Of a stretch of 64,000 nucleotides of DNA, positions 1 to 9,742 are shown one piece after another. The stretch's first letter is position 1, and every line of letters starts with the position of its first letter. Position numbers and translations under genes: made by a program. Source of the stretch: Gordonia hankookensis (lineage in GTDB: Bacteria > Actinomycetota > Actinomycetes > Mycobacteriales > Mycobacteriaceae). The stretch covers positions 930,001 to 994,000 of the forward strand of contig NZ_JACWMS010000002.1 of assembly GCF_014673215.1 (NCBI RefSeq). The letters run 5' to 3'. Under the pieces are notes generated by a model. It was not told the DNA's origin. It worked only from the letters and a program-made list of their open reading frames with translations, and ran no database searches.

Positions 1-636
1 CGTCGCAGCGCGGTCACCGAACACGCCGATGTGGTGTTCCCGGTCGCCGCGGCAGCAGAGAAACCGGGCATGTTCGTCGACTGGGAAGGGCGCGCCCGCC
101 CGTTCGCGACGGCACTGCCCGAGGTCGGGACGCTCTCGGACCACCGGGTTCTCGACGCACTCGCCAAACAGATGGGGGTAGCGCTGCATTGCGACGACAC
201 CACCGCCATTCGTGGTGACCTCGAACGGATCGGCGCGTGGCGCGGTGCGCGGCCCGCGATGCCCGAGGTGGAGCCGAGGTCCAACCGCCCCGGCAATGGC
301 ACGGAGACCCGGCGCGCGGTGCTCGCGACCTGGCGGATGCTGCTCGACGCCGGCCGGATGCAGGACGGTGAACCACATCTCGCAGGCACGGCGCGTGCGC
401 CCGTCGCCCGCATGTCCCCGACCACTGCTGCGGGTATCGGGGCCGACGCGGGTACCGACGTCGAGGTCGGCACCGATCGCGGCGCGATCGTCCTGCCCCT
501 CGAGATCGTTCCCATGGCCGACGGCGTCGTCTGGGTGCCGCAGAACGCGCCCGGCGCGGGCGTGTACACCCATCTGCGGGCCCGGGCCGGCGACGTCGTG
601 GCCATCGCACCGGCGGCAACTCGGGAGGTGCGATGA
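1..636 (+). CDS. nuoG: NADH-quinone oxidoreductase subunit G, 3' part
   Basis: C-terminal 211 residues of the large peripheral-arm subunit of complex I; the 5' end lies outside the window and the reading frame is open from base 1. The stretch [22 protein letters not shown] (residues 10-31 of the fragment) is the typical NuoG/molybdopterin-oxidoreductase fold segment, and the end resembles the molydopterin-dinucleotide-binding tail. NuoG carries Fe-S clusters that pass electrons from NADH toward quinone on the cytoplasmic side; those cysteines are upstream and not seen here. The stop (TGA 634-636) overlaps the nuoH start (ATG 633-635), so the two are translationally coupled. Identity is also fixed by position at the head of nuoH-N. 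Confidence 0.93.
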   Translation, partial: RRSAVTEHADVVFPVAAAAEKPGMFVDWEGRARPFATALPEVGTLSDHRVLDALAKQMGVALHCDDTTAIRGDLERIGAWRGARPAMPEVEPRSNRPGNGTETRRAVLATWRMLLDAGRMQDGEPHLAGTARAPVARMSPTTAAGIGADAGTDVEVGTDRGAIVLPLEIVPMADGVVWVPQNAPGAGVYTHLRARAGDVVAIAPAATREVR

Positions 637-2042
637 CCTTCCCGACACTTGCCGACTTCGGCCATGACCCCTGGTGGCTCATCCTGATCAAGGCGGTGGC
701 GGTCTTCGCGTTCCTGGTCGCCAATCCACTCGCCGCCATCCTGATCGAGCGAAAGATCATGGCGCGGATGCAGACCCGCATCGGACCCAACCGGGTCGGT
801 CCGCGCGGCCTGCTGCAGAGTCTGGCCGACGGCGTCAAACTGGCGCTCAAAGAGGGCATCATCCCGTCGAGCGTCGACAAGCCGATCTACCTTCTCGCCC
901 CGATCATCGCGGTGGTGCCGGCGATCATGGCATTCGCGGTCATCCCGTTCGGTCCGATGGTGTCGGTGTTCGGGCACCAGACCCCGCTGCAGCTCACCGA
1001 CCTCCCGGTCGGTGTTCTCTACGTCCTCGCCATCACCTCGGTTGGCGTGTACGGCATCGTGCTGGCCGGGTGGTCGTCGGGCTCGACGTATCCGCTGCTC
1101 GGCGGGCTGCGCTCCACGGCCCAGGTGATCTCCTACGAGATCGCGATGGGCCTCACCTTCGCCGCGGTGTTCCTCGATGCGACCACCATGTCGACATCGG
1201 GCATCGTGGCTGCACAAGAACATCATTGGTATGTGCTGTTGCTGTTGCCGTCGTTCGTGATCTATGCGATCTCGATGGTCGGCGAGACCAATCGCGCACC
1301 CTTCGACCTGCCCGAGGCCGAGGGCGAACTCGTCGGCGGATTCCACACCGAGTACTCCTCGCTCAAGTTCGCCATGTTCATGCTCGCCGAGTACATCAAC
1401 ATGGTCACCGTCTCGGCACTCGCCACCACCCTGTTCCTCGGTGGTTGGCAGGCGCCCTGGCCGGTCAGCATCTTCGACTGGGCGAACTCCGGCTGGTGGC
1501 CGATCCTGTGGTTCACGATCAAGGTCTGGGTGTTCCTGTTCGTGTTCATCTGGCTGCGGACCAGTCTGCCCCGCCTGCGCTACGACCAGTTCATGAACCT
1601 GGGCTGGAAGGTCCTGATCCCGATCTCGCTGACCTGGGTGATGGTGGTCGCCCTGATCCGCGCGGCGATCGGCACTTCCGCCGACGACGACCTCGTGCGC
1701 TCGCTGGTCTCGGCAGGCGCCGGACTCGTGGTGACCGCGCTGATCGGATATGCCATCTGGCGGCTGATGAGACTTCCTGCTGCGCAGGATGTCTCGAGAC
1801 GCGGTGCCTCCGTCGCCACTACTCCGCCGGATCGAGTAGCCGGCGCGCGAAGCGTGTCGGCGTATCGAGATCGACCACCGGGAGACGGACCACCCGACGA
1901 CGAACGGGAAGAGGTCTTCGACCCGATGGCAGGCGGATTCCCGGTGCCTCCGATGCCGGGTCAGGTGCTTGCGACCGGCCCCGCAAGCAAACCCGCCCAA
2001 AGCCCTCCATCCGGCCCCGCGAAGGAGACGACCGATGCCTGA
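633..2042 (+). CDS. nuoH: NADH-quinone oxidoreductase subunit H
   Basis: Membrane subunit of complex I that forms the quinone-entry chamber. The conserved [20 protein letters not shown] motif lies near residues 40-60, and [20 protein letters not shown] near residues 215-235 is the NuoH signature on the loop facing the quinone site. About eight hydrophobic helices run to residue ~380. The 469-aa protein is longer than the usual ~410-aa actinobacterial NuoH: after the last helix comes a Pro/Ser/Arg-rich tail. Within that tail the [15 protein letters not shown] segment is shared with mycobacterial NuoH, but residues about 387-419 look like a translated interspersed repeat (see findings). ATG start chosen for its 4-base overlap with nuoG; the 3' end overlaps nuoI by 8 bases. 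Confidence 0.97.
   Translation: MTFPTLADFGHDPWWLILIKAVAVFAFLVANPLAAILIERKIMARMQTRIGPNRVGPRGLLQSLADGVKLALKEGIIPSSVDKPIYLLAPIIAVVPAIMAFAVIPFGPMVSVFGHQTPLQLTDLPVGVLYVLAITSVGVYGIVLAGWSSGSTYPLLGGLRSTAQVISYEIAMGLTFAAVFLDATTMSTSGIVAAQEHHWYVLLLLPSFVIYAISMVGETNRAPFDLPEAEGELVGGFHTEYSSLKFAMFMLAEYINMVTVSALATTLFLGGWQAPWPVSIFDWANSGWWPILWFTIKVWVFLFVFIWLRTSLPRLRYDQFMNLGWKVLIPISLTWVMVVALIRAAIGTSADDDLVRSLVSAGAGLVVTALIGYAIWRLMRLPAAQDVSRRGASVATTPPDRVAGARSVSAYRDRPPGDGPPDDEREEVFDPMAGGFPVPPMPGQVLATGPASKPAQSPPSGPAKETTDA
1791..1881 (+). repeat. interspersed-repeat-like segment inside the nuoH tail
   Basis: Two adjoining modules carry the GTCTCGAGAC, ATCGAGTAGCC and GTATCGAGA words typical of short interspersed hairpin elements in high-GC actinobacteria. 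They are read in frame as residues about 387-417 of NuoH, between the last membrane helix and the conserved [15 protein letters not shown] tail. The family assignment rests on word content and recollection, not on an alignment. Confidence 0.5.
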
Positions 2043-2571
2043 GTTCCTCAAGCCGATGAGCGGTCTCGGGGTGACCTTCTCGTCGATGTTCTCGCCGACC
2101 ATCACCGAGCAGTATCCCGAGGAGAAGACCCCCACGGCGCCGCGCTATCACGGGCGGCATCAGCTCAATCGGCATCCCGATGGACTGGAGAAGTGCATAG
2201 GCTGCGAGCTGTGCGCCTGGGCCTGCCCGGCCGACGCCATCTATGTCGAAGGTGCCGACAACACCGCCGAGGAGCGGTATTCGCCCGGTGAGCGTTACGG
2301 GCGCGTCTACCAGATCAACTACCTGCGCTGCATCGGCTGCGGCCTGTGTATCGAGGCGTGCCCGACCCGCGCGCTCACGATGACCAACGACTACGAGATG
2401 GCCGACGACAACCGTGCCGACCTCATCTACGAGAAGGACCGCCTCCTCGCACCACTCGAGCCCGGGGTGACCCCGGCACCCCACGACATGGCACCTGGTT
2501 CCACCGAGGAGAGCTACTACCGAGGCGAGGTGTCGAAGGACGGGCGACTGATCGCGAAGGACGAGTCGTGA
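2035..2571 (+). CDS. nuoI: NADH-quinone oxidoreductase subunit I
   Basis: Ferredoxin-like peripheral subunit (178 aa) that holds two [4Fe-4S] clusters (N6a/N6b) linking NuoG to the final cluster near quinone. Both CxxCxxCxxxCP motifs are intact: Cys54/57/60/64 and Cys99/102/105/109. I chose the ATG at 2035 because AAGGAG sits a few bases upstream and because the family begins near [15 protein letters not shown]; a longer frame upstream runs through nuoH sequence and is not credible. The stop overlaps the nuoJ GTG start (GTGA). The C-terminal extension beyond the second cluster is acidic and probably peripheral. Confidence 0.97.
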   Translation: MPEFLKPMSGLGVTFSSMFSPTITEQYPEEKTPTAPRYHGRHQLNRHPDGLEKCIGCELCAWACPADAIYVEGADNTAEERYSPGERYGRVYQINYLRCIGCGLCIEACPTRALTMTNDYEMADDNRADLIYEKDRLLAPLEPGVTPAPHDMAPGSTEESYYRGEVSKDGRLIAKDES

Positions 2572-3413
2572 CGACGGCACTGGTCGCGGAATTGATGCGG
2601 ACACCCACAACGGTCCCGCTCGCTGCGCTCCCGACGACCAGCACCGGCGAGGCCGTGCAGTTCTGGGTCCTCGGCGTGGTCGCGGTGGCCGGTGCGCTTG
2701 GCGTGGTGTTCGCGACCAAGGCGGTCTACTCGGCGATCTTCCTGGCCACCACCATGATCGTCCTCGCGGTCTTCTACGTCGCGCAGGGCGCGCTGTTCCT
2801 CGGCGTCGTCCAGGTCGTCGTCTACACCGGGGCGGTGATGATGCTGTTCTTGTTCGTGCTGATGCTGATCGGTGTCGACTCGTCGGATTCCCTGGTGGAA
2901 ACCCTTCGTGGACAACGTGTCGCGGCCGTCGCCCTCGGTATCGGCTTCGGTGTGTTGCTGATCGCCGCAATCGCGAACGCATCGCTGGCGGTGTTCGCGG
3001 GGGCACCGACGGCCGGGCCGCCCACGGTTTCCGGCACCGGCTCCGACGGGAACATCGAGGCGATCGCGCGGCTGATCTTCGTCCAGTACCTGTGGGCATT
3101 CGAACTGACCGGCGCGCTGCTGATCGCCGCCACCCTCGGCGCGATGGTCCTGGCGCATCGGGAACGGTTCGGGCCGCGGCGAAGTCAGCGTGAACTGTCC
3201 GAGGAGAGGTTCCGAAACGGCGTCGACATGACGCCGATGCCCAGTCCCGGCGTGTATGCCCGTCACAACGCGGTCGACGTCCCCGCACTGCTGCCCGACG
3301 GTACTCCATCGGAGCTCTCGGTGAACGCGACTCTGCGTCCACGGCCGGCAGCCGCGCCGCCGACGTCGGAGCCGGACGGCATCCGTCGAGCCCTCGGAAA
3401 GGCCGGCCGATGA
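2568..3413 (+). CDS. nuoJ: NADH-quinone oxidoreductase subunit J
   Basis: Small membrane subunit (281 aa) at the junction between the quinone site and the proton-pumping arm. Five hydrophobic segments are visible; [21 protein letters not shown] is the strongly conserved third helix with the pi-bulge region. The GTG start (2568-2570) overlaps the nuoI stop by 4 bases and fits the family's N-terminus; the frame upstream is only a shadow of nuoI. The last ~70 residues (from about 210) are polar, Pro/Ala-rich and typical of actinobacterial NuoJ. The ATGA overlap with nuoK continues the coupled operon. Confidence 0.95.
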   Translation: MTTALVAELMRTPTTVPLAALPTTSTGEAVQFWVLGVVAVAGALGVVFATKAVYSAIFLATTMIVLAVFYVAQGALFLGVVQVVVYTGAVMMLFLFVLMLIGVDSSDSLVETLRGQRVAAVALGIGFGVLLIAAIANASLAVFAGAPTAGPPTVSGTGSDGNIEAIARLIFVQYLWAFELTGALLIAATLGAMVLAHRERFGPRRSQRELSEERFRNGVDMTPMPSPGVYARHNAVDVPALLPDGTPSELSVNATLRPRPAAAPPTSEPDGIRRALGKAGR

Positions 3414-3709
3414 ACCCCGCGAACTACCTGTACCTCTCGGCGCTGCTGTTCTCGATCGGCGCCGCCGGGGTACTGATGCGCCGCAACGCGATCGTGGTCT
3501 TCATGTGCATCGAGTTGATGCTCAACGCGGCGAACCTGGCGTTCGTGACGTTCGCCCGGATGCACGGTTCGTTCGACGGCCAGGTGATCGCGTTCTTCAC
3601 GATGGTCGTCGCTGCGGCCGAGGTGGTGGTGGGACTGGCCATCATCATGACCATCTTCCGCTCCCGCAGGTCGGCCTCGGTCGACGGCACAGATCTGCTG
3701 AAGCGGTAG
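3410..3709 (+). CDS. nuoK: NADH-quinone oxidoreductase subunit K
   Basis: A 99-aa three-helix membrane subunit (MrpC-like) of complex I. The buried glutamates needed for proton transfer are seen in [14 protein letters not shown] (about residue 36) and in [13 protein letters not shown] (about residue 72). Length and hydropathy match the family exactly. The start overlaps nuoJ by 4 bases; nuoL follows after a 10-base gap. Confidence 0.97.
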   Translation: MNPANYLYLSALLFSIGAAGVLMRRNAIVVFMCIELMLNAANLAFVTFARMHGSFDGQVIAFFTMVVAAAEVVVGLAIIMTIFRSRRSASVDGTDLLKR

Positions 3710-3719
3710 GGGGCCACCG

Positions 3720-5618
3720 GTGAGCATCGAATCGACCGCAGATCTCCTCTGGCTGGTGCCGGCTCTTCCGTTGATCGGTGCGGCGGTCCTCCTGCTGGGT
3801 GCCCGTCGGACCGACAAGTGGGGGCATCTCCTCGGCACCGCTCTGGCTCTCGCATCCTTCGCGCTCGGACTGTCGATGTTCATCGGCATGCTCGGCCGGA
3901 CCACCGATGACCGCGCCGTCCACCACATCCTGTTCTCCTGGGTGCCGGTCGGAGAGTTGCAGATCGACTTCGGGCTGCAGCTCGATCAGTTGTCGATGTG
4001 CTTCGTCCTGCTGATCACCGGGGTCGGTTCCCTGATCCACATCTACTCGATCGGCTACATGGCCGACGACCCGGACCGGCGCCGGTTCTTCGCCTATCTC
4101 AACCTCTTCCTGGCGGCCATGCTGATCCTGGTCCTCGCCGACAACTATCTCGGCCTCTACCTCGGCTGGGAGGGCGTGGGCCTCGCCTCGTACCTGCTCA
4201 TCGGCTTCTGGCAGTACAAGCCGACGGCGGCGACCGCCGCGAAGAAGGCTTTCGTCGTGAACCGAGTCGGCGACATCGGTCTGGCCGTCGCGCTGATGAT
4301 CATGTTCGCCACCTTCGGGGCCGTTTCCTTCGAGACCGTGTTCGCCGGCGCCGATCAGGCAGGCCAGAGTGTGCTCACCGCACTGGGATTCGTGTTGCTG
4401 CTCGCGGCGTGCGGCAAATCGGCGCAGGTGCCGCTGCAGTCGTGGCTCGGCGATGCGATGGAGGGCCCGACCCCGGTGTCGGCGCTCATCCATGCCGCGA
4501 CGATGGTGACCGCAGGCGTATATCTGATCGCGCGCTCGAACCCGATCTTCGACCTCGCGCCTGCCGCACAGGTCGGGGTCACCGTCGTGGGCGCGGTCAC
4601 CCTGTTGTTCGGCGCCATCATCGGCTGCGCGAAGGACGACATCAAGAAGGCACTGGCGGCGTCGACGATGAGCCAGATCGGCTACATGATCCTGGCCACC
4701 GGATTGGGTCCCGCCGGTTACGCATTCGCGATCATGCACCTGCTCACCCACGGGTTCTTCAAGGCGGGACTGTTCCTCGGCGCGGGCTCGGTGATGCACG
4801 GGATGAACGACGAGACCGACATGCGCCGTTTCGGCGGCCTCCGCACGGTCATGCCGATCACGTTCGTCACCTTCGGACTCGGCTACCTCGCCATCATCGG
4901 TGTGCCGCCGTTCGCCGGGTTCTTCTCCAAGGACCCGATCATCGAGGCCGCCTTTGCCTCCGGCGGCGCGGGCGGATGGCTGCTGGGCAGTGCCGCGCTG
5001 CTGGGTGCCGGGATCACCGCGTTCTACATGACACGCGTGATGTTGTTGACGTTCTTCGGCGACCGCCGCTGGCATGACGATGCACACCCCCATGAGTCGC
5101 CCGGCGTGATGAGTGCGCCGATGATCCTCATCGCAATCGGATCGGTGATCTCCGGCGCACTGCTGGCGTGGGGGGATTCGCTGGTGCACTGGCTCGAACC
5201 CGTTGTCGGCGAGGAACACCACGAACTGGCGGTGCCGACGTGGGTGGTCACGGTGACGATCCTGGCCGTCGTCGCGATCGGGATCGCCCTCGCATGGCGG
5301 CAGTACGCCACGCATCCGGTCCCCGAAATCGCACCGGAGGACGTGTCCGCGCTCACCGTGGCCGCGCGCCGCGACCTGTACGGCGACGCGGTCAACGAGA
5401 ACCTGCTGATGCGGCCGGGTCAAGAGCTCACCCGGGGACTCGTGCTCGTCGAGAACGACGGCGTGGACGGACTCACCACCGGGATCGGCCGCACCGTCGG
5501 CGCATTGTCGCAACGAATACGTGGCTGGCAGAACGGCTACGTCCGGTCATATGCGTTGTCGATGTTCGCCGGCGCAGTCCTGATCGTCGCGATGGTGATG
5601 GTGGTGAACGTCCTGTGA
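3720..5618 (+). CDS. nuoL: NADH-quinone oxidoreductase subunit L
   Basis: The largest antiporter-like (MrpA-type) proton-pumping subunit, 632 aa with about 14-16 membrane helices. Conserved elements include [16 protein letters not shown] near residue 150, the [20 protein letters not shown] block near residue 240 and [19 protein letters not shown] near residue 340, which carry the lysine/histidine/glutamate residues of the proton path. GTG start with TAGGGGG just upstream, 10 bases after nuoK. Its last hydrophobic segment at the extreme C-terminus corresponds to the anchor of the lateral helix. The stop overlaps the nuoM GTG by 4 bases. Confidence 0.97.
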   Translation: MSIESTADLLWLVPALPLIGAAVLLLGARRTDKWGHLLGTALALASFALGLSMFIGMLGRTTDDRAVHHILFSWVPVGELQIDFGLQLDQLSMCFVLLITGVGSLIHIYSIGYMADDPDRRRFFAYLNLFLAAMLILVLADNYLGLYLGWEGVGLASYLLIGFWQYKPTAATAAKKAFVVNRVGDIGLAVALMIMFATFGAVSFETVFAGADQAGQSVLTALGFVLLLAACGKSAQVPLQSWLGDAMEGPTPVSALIHAATMVTAGVYLIARSNPIFDLAPAAQVGVTVVGAVTLLFGAIIGCAKDDIKKALAASTMSQIGYMILATGLGPAGYAFAIMHLLTHGFFKAGLFLGAGSVMHGMNDETDMRRFGGLRTVMPITFVTFGLGYLAIIGVPPFAGFFSKDPIIEAAFASGGAGGWLLGSAALLGAGITAFYMTRVMLLTFFGDRRWHDDAHPHESPGVMSAPMILIAIGSVISGALLAWGDSLVHWLEPVVGEEHHELAVPTWVVTVTILAVVAIGIALAWRQYATHPVPEIAPEDVSALTVAARRDLYGDAVNENLLMRPGQELTRGLVLVENDGVDGLTTGIGRTVGALSQRIRGWQNGYVRSYALSMFAGAVLIVAMVMVVNVL

Positions 5619-7336
5619 GCATGCCCTGGTTGACCATCTTGTGGCTGTTGCCGGCGGTCGGGTCGGTTGCGGTGCTGGCGATCCCGAGCAGCCGACCGGA
5701 TGTTGCGAAGTGGCTCGGGCTGGGCATCTGCATCGCTGTGCTGATGGTCGCGCTGGGCCTGGCCGCCGGCTTCGACAGCACCGGCGCCCGCTACCAGTTC
5801 GTCGAGGATCACAGTTGGATCCCCGCCTTCGGCACCCGGTATGCCCTCGGACTCGACGGCATCGGTCTGGTGCTGGTACTCCTCACCGCGGTACTCCTCC
5901 CACTGCTCATCCTGGCCGGCTGGAACGACGCCGATCACACCGGTTCACTGGATCATTCGGCCGGGCGCCGTCAGAAAGGACCGCACACCTATCTCGCCCT
6001 GATCCTGGCGGTCGAGGCGATGGTGCTGATGAGTTTCGTCGCCCTCGACATCCTGCTGTTCTACATCTTCTTCGAGGCGATGCTGATCCCGATGTACTTC
6101 CTGATCGGCGGCTTCGGTGGTCGCGGGCCGCATGCCGACGGCGCCGGGAGCGCAGCGAGCGGGCCGGATGAGAACGGCGCCGGGAGCGGCGCGAGCGGGC
6201 CACAGGACAACAGCCTCGATCGATCGCGGGCAGCGGTGAAGTTCTTGCTGTACAACCTCTTCGGCGGATTGATCATGCTGGCCGCGGTGATCGGCCTCTA
6301 CGTGGTGACCGCGCGGTCGGGCCTCGGGGCCGACGGCGGCGGGACGTTCGACCTGCGGACGGTGGTCGACGCCGTGTCGTCGGGACAGCTCGACGCCGGG
6401 GGTGGCCTGCTGAAGCTCCTCTTCCTCGGCTTCATGTTCGCCTTCGCGGTCAAAGCACCACTGTGGCCTTTCCATTCGTGGCTGCCCGATGCCGCGGTGG
6501 CCGCCACCCCGTCGGGCGCCGTGCTGATGATGGCCGTGGTCGACAAGGTGGGCACCTTCGCGATGCTGCGCTACTGTCTGCAACTGTTCCCTGACGCCGC
6601 GAAGTATTTCGCACCACTGATCACGGCGCTCGCGGTCATCGGCATCGTCTACGGCGCGGTCCTCGCGATCGGGCAGACCGACGTGATGCGGCTCATCGCC
6701 TACACGTCCATCTCCCACTTCGGCTTCATCATCCTCGGCATCTTCGCACTCACCACGCAGGGGCAGACCGGCTCCACGCTCTACATGGTCAACCACGGGA
6801 TCTCCACCGCTGCACTGTTTTTGGTGGCCGGGTTCCTGGTGTCGCGCCGTGGCAGTCGGCTCATCGCCGACTACGGGGGGGTGCAGAAGATCGCCCCGAT
6901 GCTGGCGGGGACGTTCCTCGTCGCGGGTCTCGCCACCCTGTCCCTGCCCGGACTTGCTCCGTTCATCAGCGAGTTCCTCGTCCTGATCGGCACATTCACC
7001 CGATATCCGGTCGCCGCGGTGGTGGCGACGAGCGCGCTGGTGCTGTCCGCGATCTATGTGTTGTGGCTGTACCAGCGGATGATGGGCGGCCCGGCACGAC
7101 AGGTGGAGGGTCCGGGAGCGGCAACCCGGTCGATGCGTGACCTGCACGGCCGGGAACTCGTCGTGGTGACCCCGCTGATCGCATTGCTGCTGGTGTTCGG
7201 GGTGTATCCGAAACCGCTGCTGGATCTGATCGATCCGGCCGTCTCGCACACGATGAGCACCATTCACGAGCCGGACCCGCGCCCGACGGTGAGTGCCCCG
7301 ACGGATCGGGTGCCGACAGAAGGGGTACCGAAGTGA
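5615..7336 (+). CDS. nuoM: NADH-quinone oxidoreductase subunit M
   Basis: Antiporter-like proton-pumping subunit, 573 aa. Recognised from [18 protein letters not shown] (Glu of TM5), [20 protein letters not shown] and [17 protein letters not shown] start at 5615 overlaps the nuoL stop; an in-frame ATG two codons on is also possible, and longer upstream frames are shadows of nuoL. Odd feature: residues about 176-199, in the loop after the TM5 region, hold two 12-residue units ([24 protein letters not shown]). They are encoded by a 36-base repeat also present in nuoN and in the thioesterase at 20557. The loop position suggests the insert is tolerated; function should be intact. Confidence 0.96.
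   Translation: MSMPWLTILWLLPAVGSVAVLAIPSSRPDVAKWLGLGICIAVLMVALGLAAGFDSTGARYQFVEDHSWIPAFGTRYALGLDGIGLVLVLLTAVLLPLLILAGWNDADHTGSLDHSAGRRQKGPHTYLALILAVEAMVLMSFVALDILLFYIFFEAMLIPMYFLIGGFGGRGPHADGAGSAASGPDENGAGSGASGPQDNSLDRSRAAVKFLLYNLFGGLIMLAAVIGLYVVTARSGLGADGGGTFDLRTVVDAVSSGQLDAGGGLLKLLFLGFMFAFAVKAPLWPFHSWLPDAAVAATPSGAVLMMAVVDKVGTFAMLRYCLQLFPDAAKYFAPLITALAVIGIVYGAVLAIGQTDVMRLIAYTSISHFGFIILGIFALTTQGQTGSTLYMVNHGISTAALFLVAGFLVSRRGSRLIADYGGVQKIAPMLAGTFLVAGLATLSLPGLAPFISEFLVLIGTFTRYPVAAVVATSALVLSAIYVLWLYQRMMGGPARQVEGPGAATRSMRDLHGRELVVVTPLIALLLVFGVYPKPLLDLIDPAVSHTMSTIHEPDPRPTVSAPTDRVPTEGVPK
6140..6201 (+). repeat. in-frame intragenic repeat, two units
   Basis: Two 26-base cores at 6140-6165 and 6176-6201, exactly 36 bases apart. 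Each begins GGCGCCGGGAGCG and ends GCGAGCGGGCC, and both are read in the same frame as G-A-G-S-x-A-S-G-P inside nuoM. The same unit recurs at 8497 and 20743. Confidence 0.85.
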
Positions 7337-9045
7337 CCTCCGAGTATCTCGCCGCCATCGATCCGCCCAGCGTCGAGTACGGCCTGTTGTCGCCGATGCT
7401 GATCGTGTTCGGGGTGGCCGTCGCCGGGGTGCTGGTGGAGGCGTTCGCGCCCCGCAGGTTCCGCTATCGGACTCAACTCACTCTCGCGCTCGGTGGTCTG
7501 GCAGCGGCGTTTGCCGCGCTGGTGGCCGTCGCCGTCGCGCAGACACGGAACGGCGGTCACGGCCAGTTCGCGATGGCGGGTTCGGTCGTCATCGACCGGC
7601 CTGCCCTCTTCCTGCAAGGGATCCTGCTGCTCGTCTCGATCCTGGCGATCGCGTTCATGGCCGAACGACGACTCGAACGTGTCGTCGCGGCGCCGGCGAT
7701 CACGCTACGAGTGAGCGACGGACCCGGGGCCGCCGCCCAGGCCGCCCTGGACTCGGTCGACGCCGACATGTTCACACCGTCAGGCGCCTCGGTCCCCAAC
7801 ACCGATGCGGAATTCGAGGCCACCCGCGCTGGTGCCATCACGACCGAGGTCTTCCCGCTCACCCTGTTGGCCGTCGGCGGCATGATGCTGTTCCCGGCGT
7901 GCGGTGATCTGCTCACGATGTTCATCGCGCTGGAGGTCTTCTCGCTGCCGCTGTACCTGCTGTGCGGCCTCGCACGTCGTCGACGATTGATCTCGCAGGA
8001 GGCCTCGCTCAAGTATTTTCTCCTCGGCGCGTTCTCGTCGGCATTCTTCCTCTTCGGCGCCGCCTTCGCCTACGGTGCAACCGGGTCGCTGCAACTCGGG
8101 GCGATCGGCAGGTCTGTCGGCGCGCCGGGCGCCGACTCCACGCTTCCGCTGATCGCCTTGGGACTGCTCTCGGTCGGCCTGTTGTTCAAGATCGGTGCCG
8201 TGCCTTTCCATTCGTGGATTCCCGACGTGTATCAGGGCGCGCCCACCACGGTCACCGCGTTCATGGCTGCGGCCACCAAGATCGCCGCCTTCGGCGGTCT
8301 GCTCCGGGTGTTCTTCGTCGGTTTCCCTGACCTGAAGAACTATTGGGAACCGGCACTCTGGGCGGTCGCCATCGCCACGATGCTGGCCGGCGCGGTGATG
8401 GCGGTCACGCAGACCGACGTCAAAAGGATGCTCGCTTACTCGTCGATCACGCACACCGGGTTCATCCTGCTGGGCCTCGTCGCCTTCGACGACGCGGGCG
8501 CCGCGAGCGGAGCGAGTGGGCCCACTCAGCCGGGCCTCGCGGCGACGATGTTCTACCTGGCCGCGTATGCGTTCTCGACCTTCGGCGCCTTCGCAACGGT
8601 CGCGGTGGTACGCGAGCCGGATCGGGTGTCCGGACCGCACCTGTCCGGGCGAGAAGCCACCGAGATCGCCCAATGGGCGGGGCTGGGCCGGCGATATCCT
8701 CTTGTCGGCGCGATGTTCTCGATGTTTCTGCTCGCCTTTGCCGGTATCCCGCTGACGAGCGGCTTCATCGCCAAGTTCGATGTCTTCGCGGCGGTCGCCG
8801 GGGCAGGCGGCGGAGTGCTGGTGGTGATCGGCGTGATCAGCAGCGCGATCGCCGCCTACTTCTACATCCGGATCATTGTCGCGATGTTCTTCGCCGACGT
8901 GCCGGTCGGCGCACCGCACGTCGTGAAGCCGAGTGTCCTGACGACCTCGTCGATCGCGGTCTGCACCGTCGTGACCATCGTGCTGGGAATCTTCCCGCAG
9001 CCGCTGTTGGACCTGACACGGGACGCGGCGCAGTTCCTGGCGTGA
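7333..9045 (+). CDS. nuoN: NADH-quinone oxidoreductase subunit N
   Basis: Third antiporter-like pump subunit, 570 aa, last gene of the operon. Diagnostic blocks: ALEVFSLPLYLLCGLARRR, FKIGAVPFHSWIPDVYQGAP (helix 7 Lys region) and RMLAYSSITHTGFILLG. The hydrophilic stretch at about residues 117-165 between early helices occurs in actinobacterial NuoN generally. GTG start overlaps the nuoM stop by 4 bases. Residues 389-397 (GAASGASGP) are a single copy of the same in-frame repeat as in nuoM, placed in the loop between two helices. No hairpin lies immediately after the stop; the nearest is the terminator at 9152. Confidence 0.96.
   Translation: MTSEYLAAIDPPSVEYGLLSPMLIVFGVAVAGVLVEAFAPRRFRYRTQLTLALGGLAAAFAALVAVAVAQTRNGGHGQFAMAGSVVIDRPALFLQGILLLVSILAIAFMAERRLERVVAAPAITLRVSDGPGAAAQAALDSVDADMFTPSGASVPNTDAEFEATRAGAITTEVFPLTLLAVGGMMLFPACGDLLTMFIALEVFSLPLYLLCGLARRRRLISQEASLKYFLLGAFSSAFFLFGAAFAYGATGSLQLGAIGRSVGAPGADSTLPLIALGLLSVGLLFKIGAVPFHSWIPDVYQGAPTTVTAFMAAATKIAAFGGLLRVFFVGFPDLKNYWEPALWAVAIATMLAGAVMAVTQTDVKRMLAYSSITHTGFILLGLVAFDDAGAASGASGPTQPGLAATMFYLAAYAFSTFGAFATVAVVREPDRVSGPHLSGREATEIAQWAGLGRRYPLVGAMFSMFLLAFAGIPLTSGFIAKFDVFAAVAGAGGGVLVVIGVISSAIAAYFYIRIIVAMFFADVPVGAPHVVKPSVLTTSSIAVCTVVTIVLGIFPQPLLDLTRDAAQFLA
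8497..8522 (+). repeat. in-frame intragenic repeat, one unit
   Basis: A 26-base copy of the nuoM/thioesterase repeat inside nuoN, differing at two positions from the consensus and read in the same frame (G-A-A-S-G-A-S-G-P). Confidence 0.7.
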
Positions 9046-9151
9046 TCCGGTCGCCGTCACGCACCCACCTCTGTTCGCAGAAGCCACCGTCATTCGGAAC
9101 CACGGTGATGTGACCGGACCGGGGTATGTGCACAGCGGAGGGGCTCACACA

Positions 9152-9189
9152 CGAAAACGGCCCCTCATCTGGTCAGATGAGGGGCCGTT
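9152..9189 (-). terminator. intrinsic terminator of tRNA-Ser(CGA)
   Basis: A perfect 16-bp stem (9156-9171 with 9174-9189) and minimal loop, followed on the minus strand by TTTT at 9155-9152. It starts six bases past the tRNA 3' end. Lacking a T-tract on the plus side, it may still slow transcripts leaving nuoN. Confidence 0.85.
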
Positions 9190-9194
9190 CGCTG

Positions 9195-9282
9195 CGGTGG
9201 CGGAGGGATTTGAACCCTCGGTACGGGGTTACCGCACACAGCATTTCGAGTGCTGCACCTTCGGCCGCTCGGACACGCCACC
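9195..9282 (-). tRNA. serT-like: tRNA-Ser (anticodon CGA)
   Basis: An 88-nt class II tRNA with 7-bp acceptor stem (GGTGGCG/CGCCACC), discriminator G, long variable arm, GGTTCAAATCC T-arm and the anticodon loop ACTCGAAAT, giving CGA for UCG codons. The 3' CCA is not encoded. One of three serine tRNAs in the window. Confidence 0.95.
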
Positions 9283-9344
9283 GCGGAAGACTGTACCGCA
9301 GGACGCGCTCAGCCCTAAATTGACTGGTCAGAGGGCCCTTCGAG

Positions 9345-9419
9345 ACGCTTCGCTCCTCAGGGAACGGGGAACGCTTCGCTCCTCAGGGAACGGGGAACGC
9401 TGCTCCTGAGGGAGCGGGT
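9345..9419. repeat. 26-bp tandem direct repeat
   Basis: Two identical adjoining 26-base units (9345-9370, 9371-9396) beginning ACGCTTCGCTCCTCAGGG, plus a degenerate third (9397-9419) in which CTGAGGGAGCG restores part of the unit. It lies between the tRNA and the stop of the csbD-like gene, so it could fold into hairpins in that gene's 3' end. It has no coding potential I would defend. Confidence 0.85.
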
Positions 9420-9422
9420 GCG

Positions 9423-9632
9423 TCAATTCCCGGTCAGTTTGTCCTTGACGTCGTCGACCTTGCCCTTGACCTTGTCGGCGGCCTCGGTGACCTTCTGCTT
9501 GCCTTGCGCGACACCCTGGTCGCCGCGGCCTTCGTCCTTGAGATCTTGATTGTCGGTGAGATCGCCGGCAGCTTCTTTACCGCGACCCTTCAACTCTTCG
9601 GCCTTGTTCTTGGCGTCGTCTGCAACTCCCAT
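9423..9632 (-). CDS. CsbD family stress-response protein
   Basis: A 69-aa very hydrophilic protein, rich in Lys/Asp/Glu/Gly, with the CsbD pattern DDAKNKAEELKGRGKEAAGDLTDN followed by a heptad-like AADKVKGKVDDVKDKL. CsbD proteins are small, abundant general-stress proteins of unknown biochemical role. Strong Shine-Dalgarno (GAGGAGG) upstream of the ATG. It shares strand and amphipathic-helix character with the repeat protein at 9743 just upstream, so both may respond to the same stress signal; co-transcription is possible but unproven across the 110-base gap. Confidence 0.88.
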   Translation of the reverse strand: MGVADDAKNKAEELKGRGKEAAGDLTDNQDLKDEGRGDQGVAQGKQKVTEAADKVKGKVDDVKDKLTGN

Positions 9633-9705
9633 GAACTGCCTCCTCGTTGATATGACCGGGACATGGTTGTCACCGGTTGCAAGGCACTTCCCACCGTGCC
9701 ATGGA

Positions 9706-9721
9706 TGGCCCAGACGGGCCA
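9706..9721 (-). terminator. short GC hairpin after the 9743 gene
   Basis: TGGCCC-AGAC-GGGCCA, a 6-bp stem with a 4-base loop, 22 bases beyond the stop of the minus-strand gene. It has no T-tract, so it is a weak terminator or pause candidate only. Confidence 0.35.
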
Positions 9722-9742
9722 GAACTGCTGGTCAGAGCCCTG

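Noticed and set aside
2346..2567. N-terminal extension of nuoJ
   Set aside because: The open frame upstream of the GTG at 2568 overlaps nuoI and encodes shadow-type sequence unlike any NuoJ.
3645..5513. 622-codon open frame on the minus strand opposite nuoL
   Set aside because: Composition is the Arg/His/Asp/Gln-rich kind produced by reading GC-rich coding DNA in the wrong frame; nuoL on the plus strand is unmistakable.
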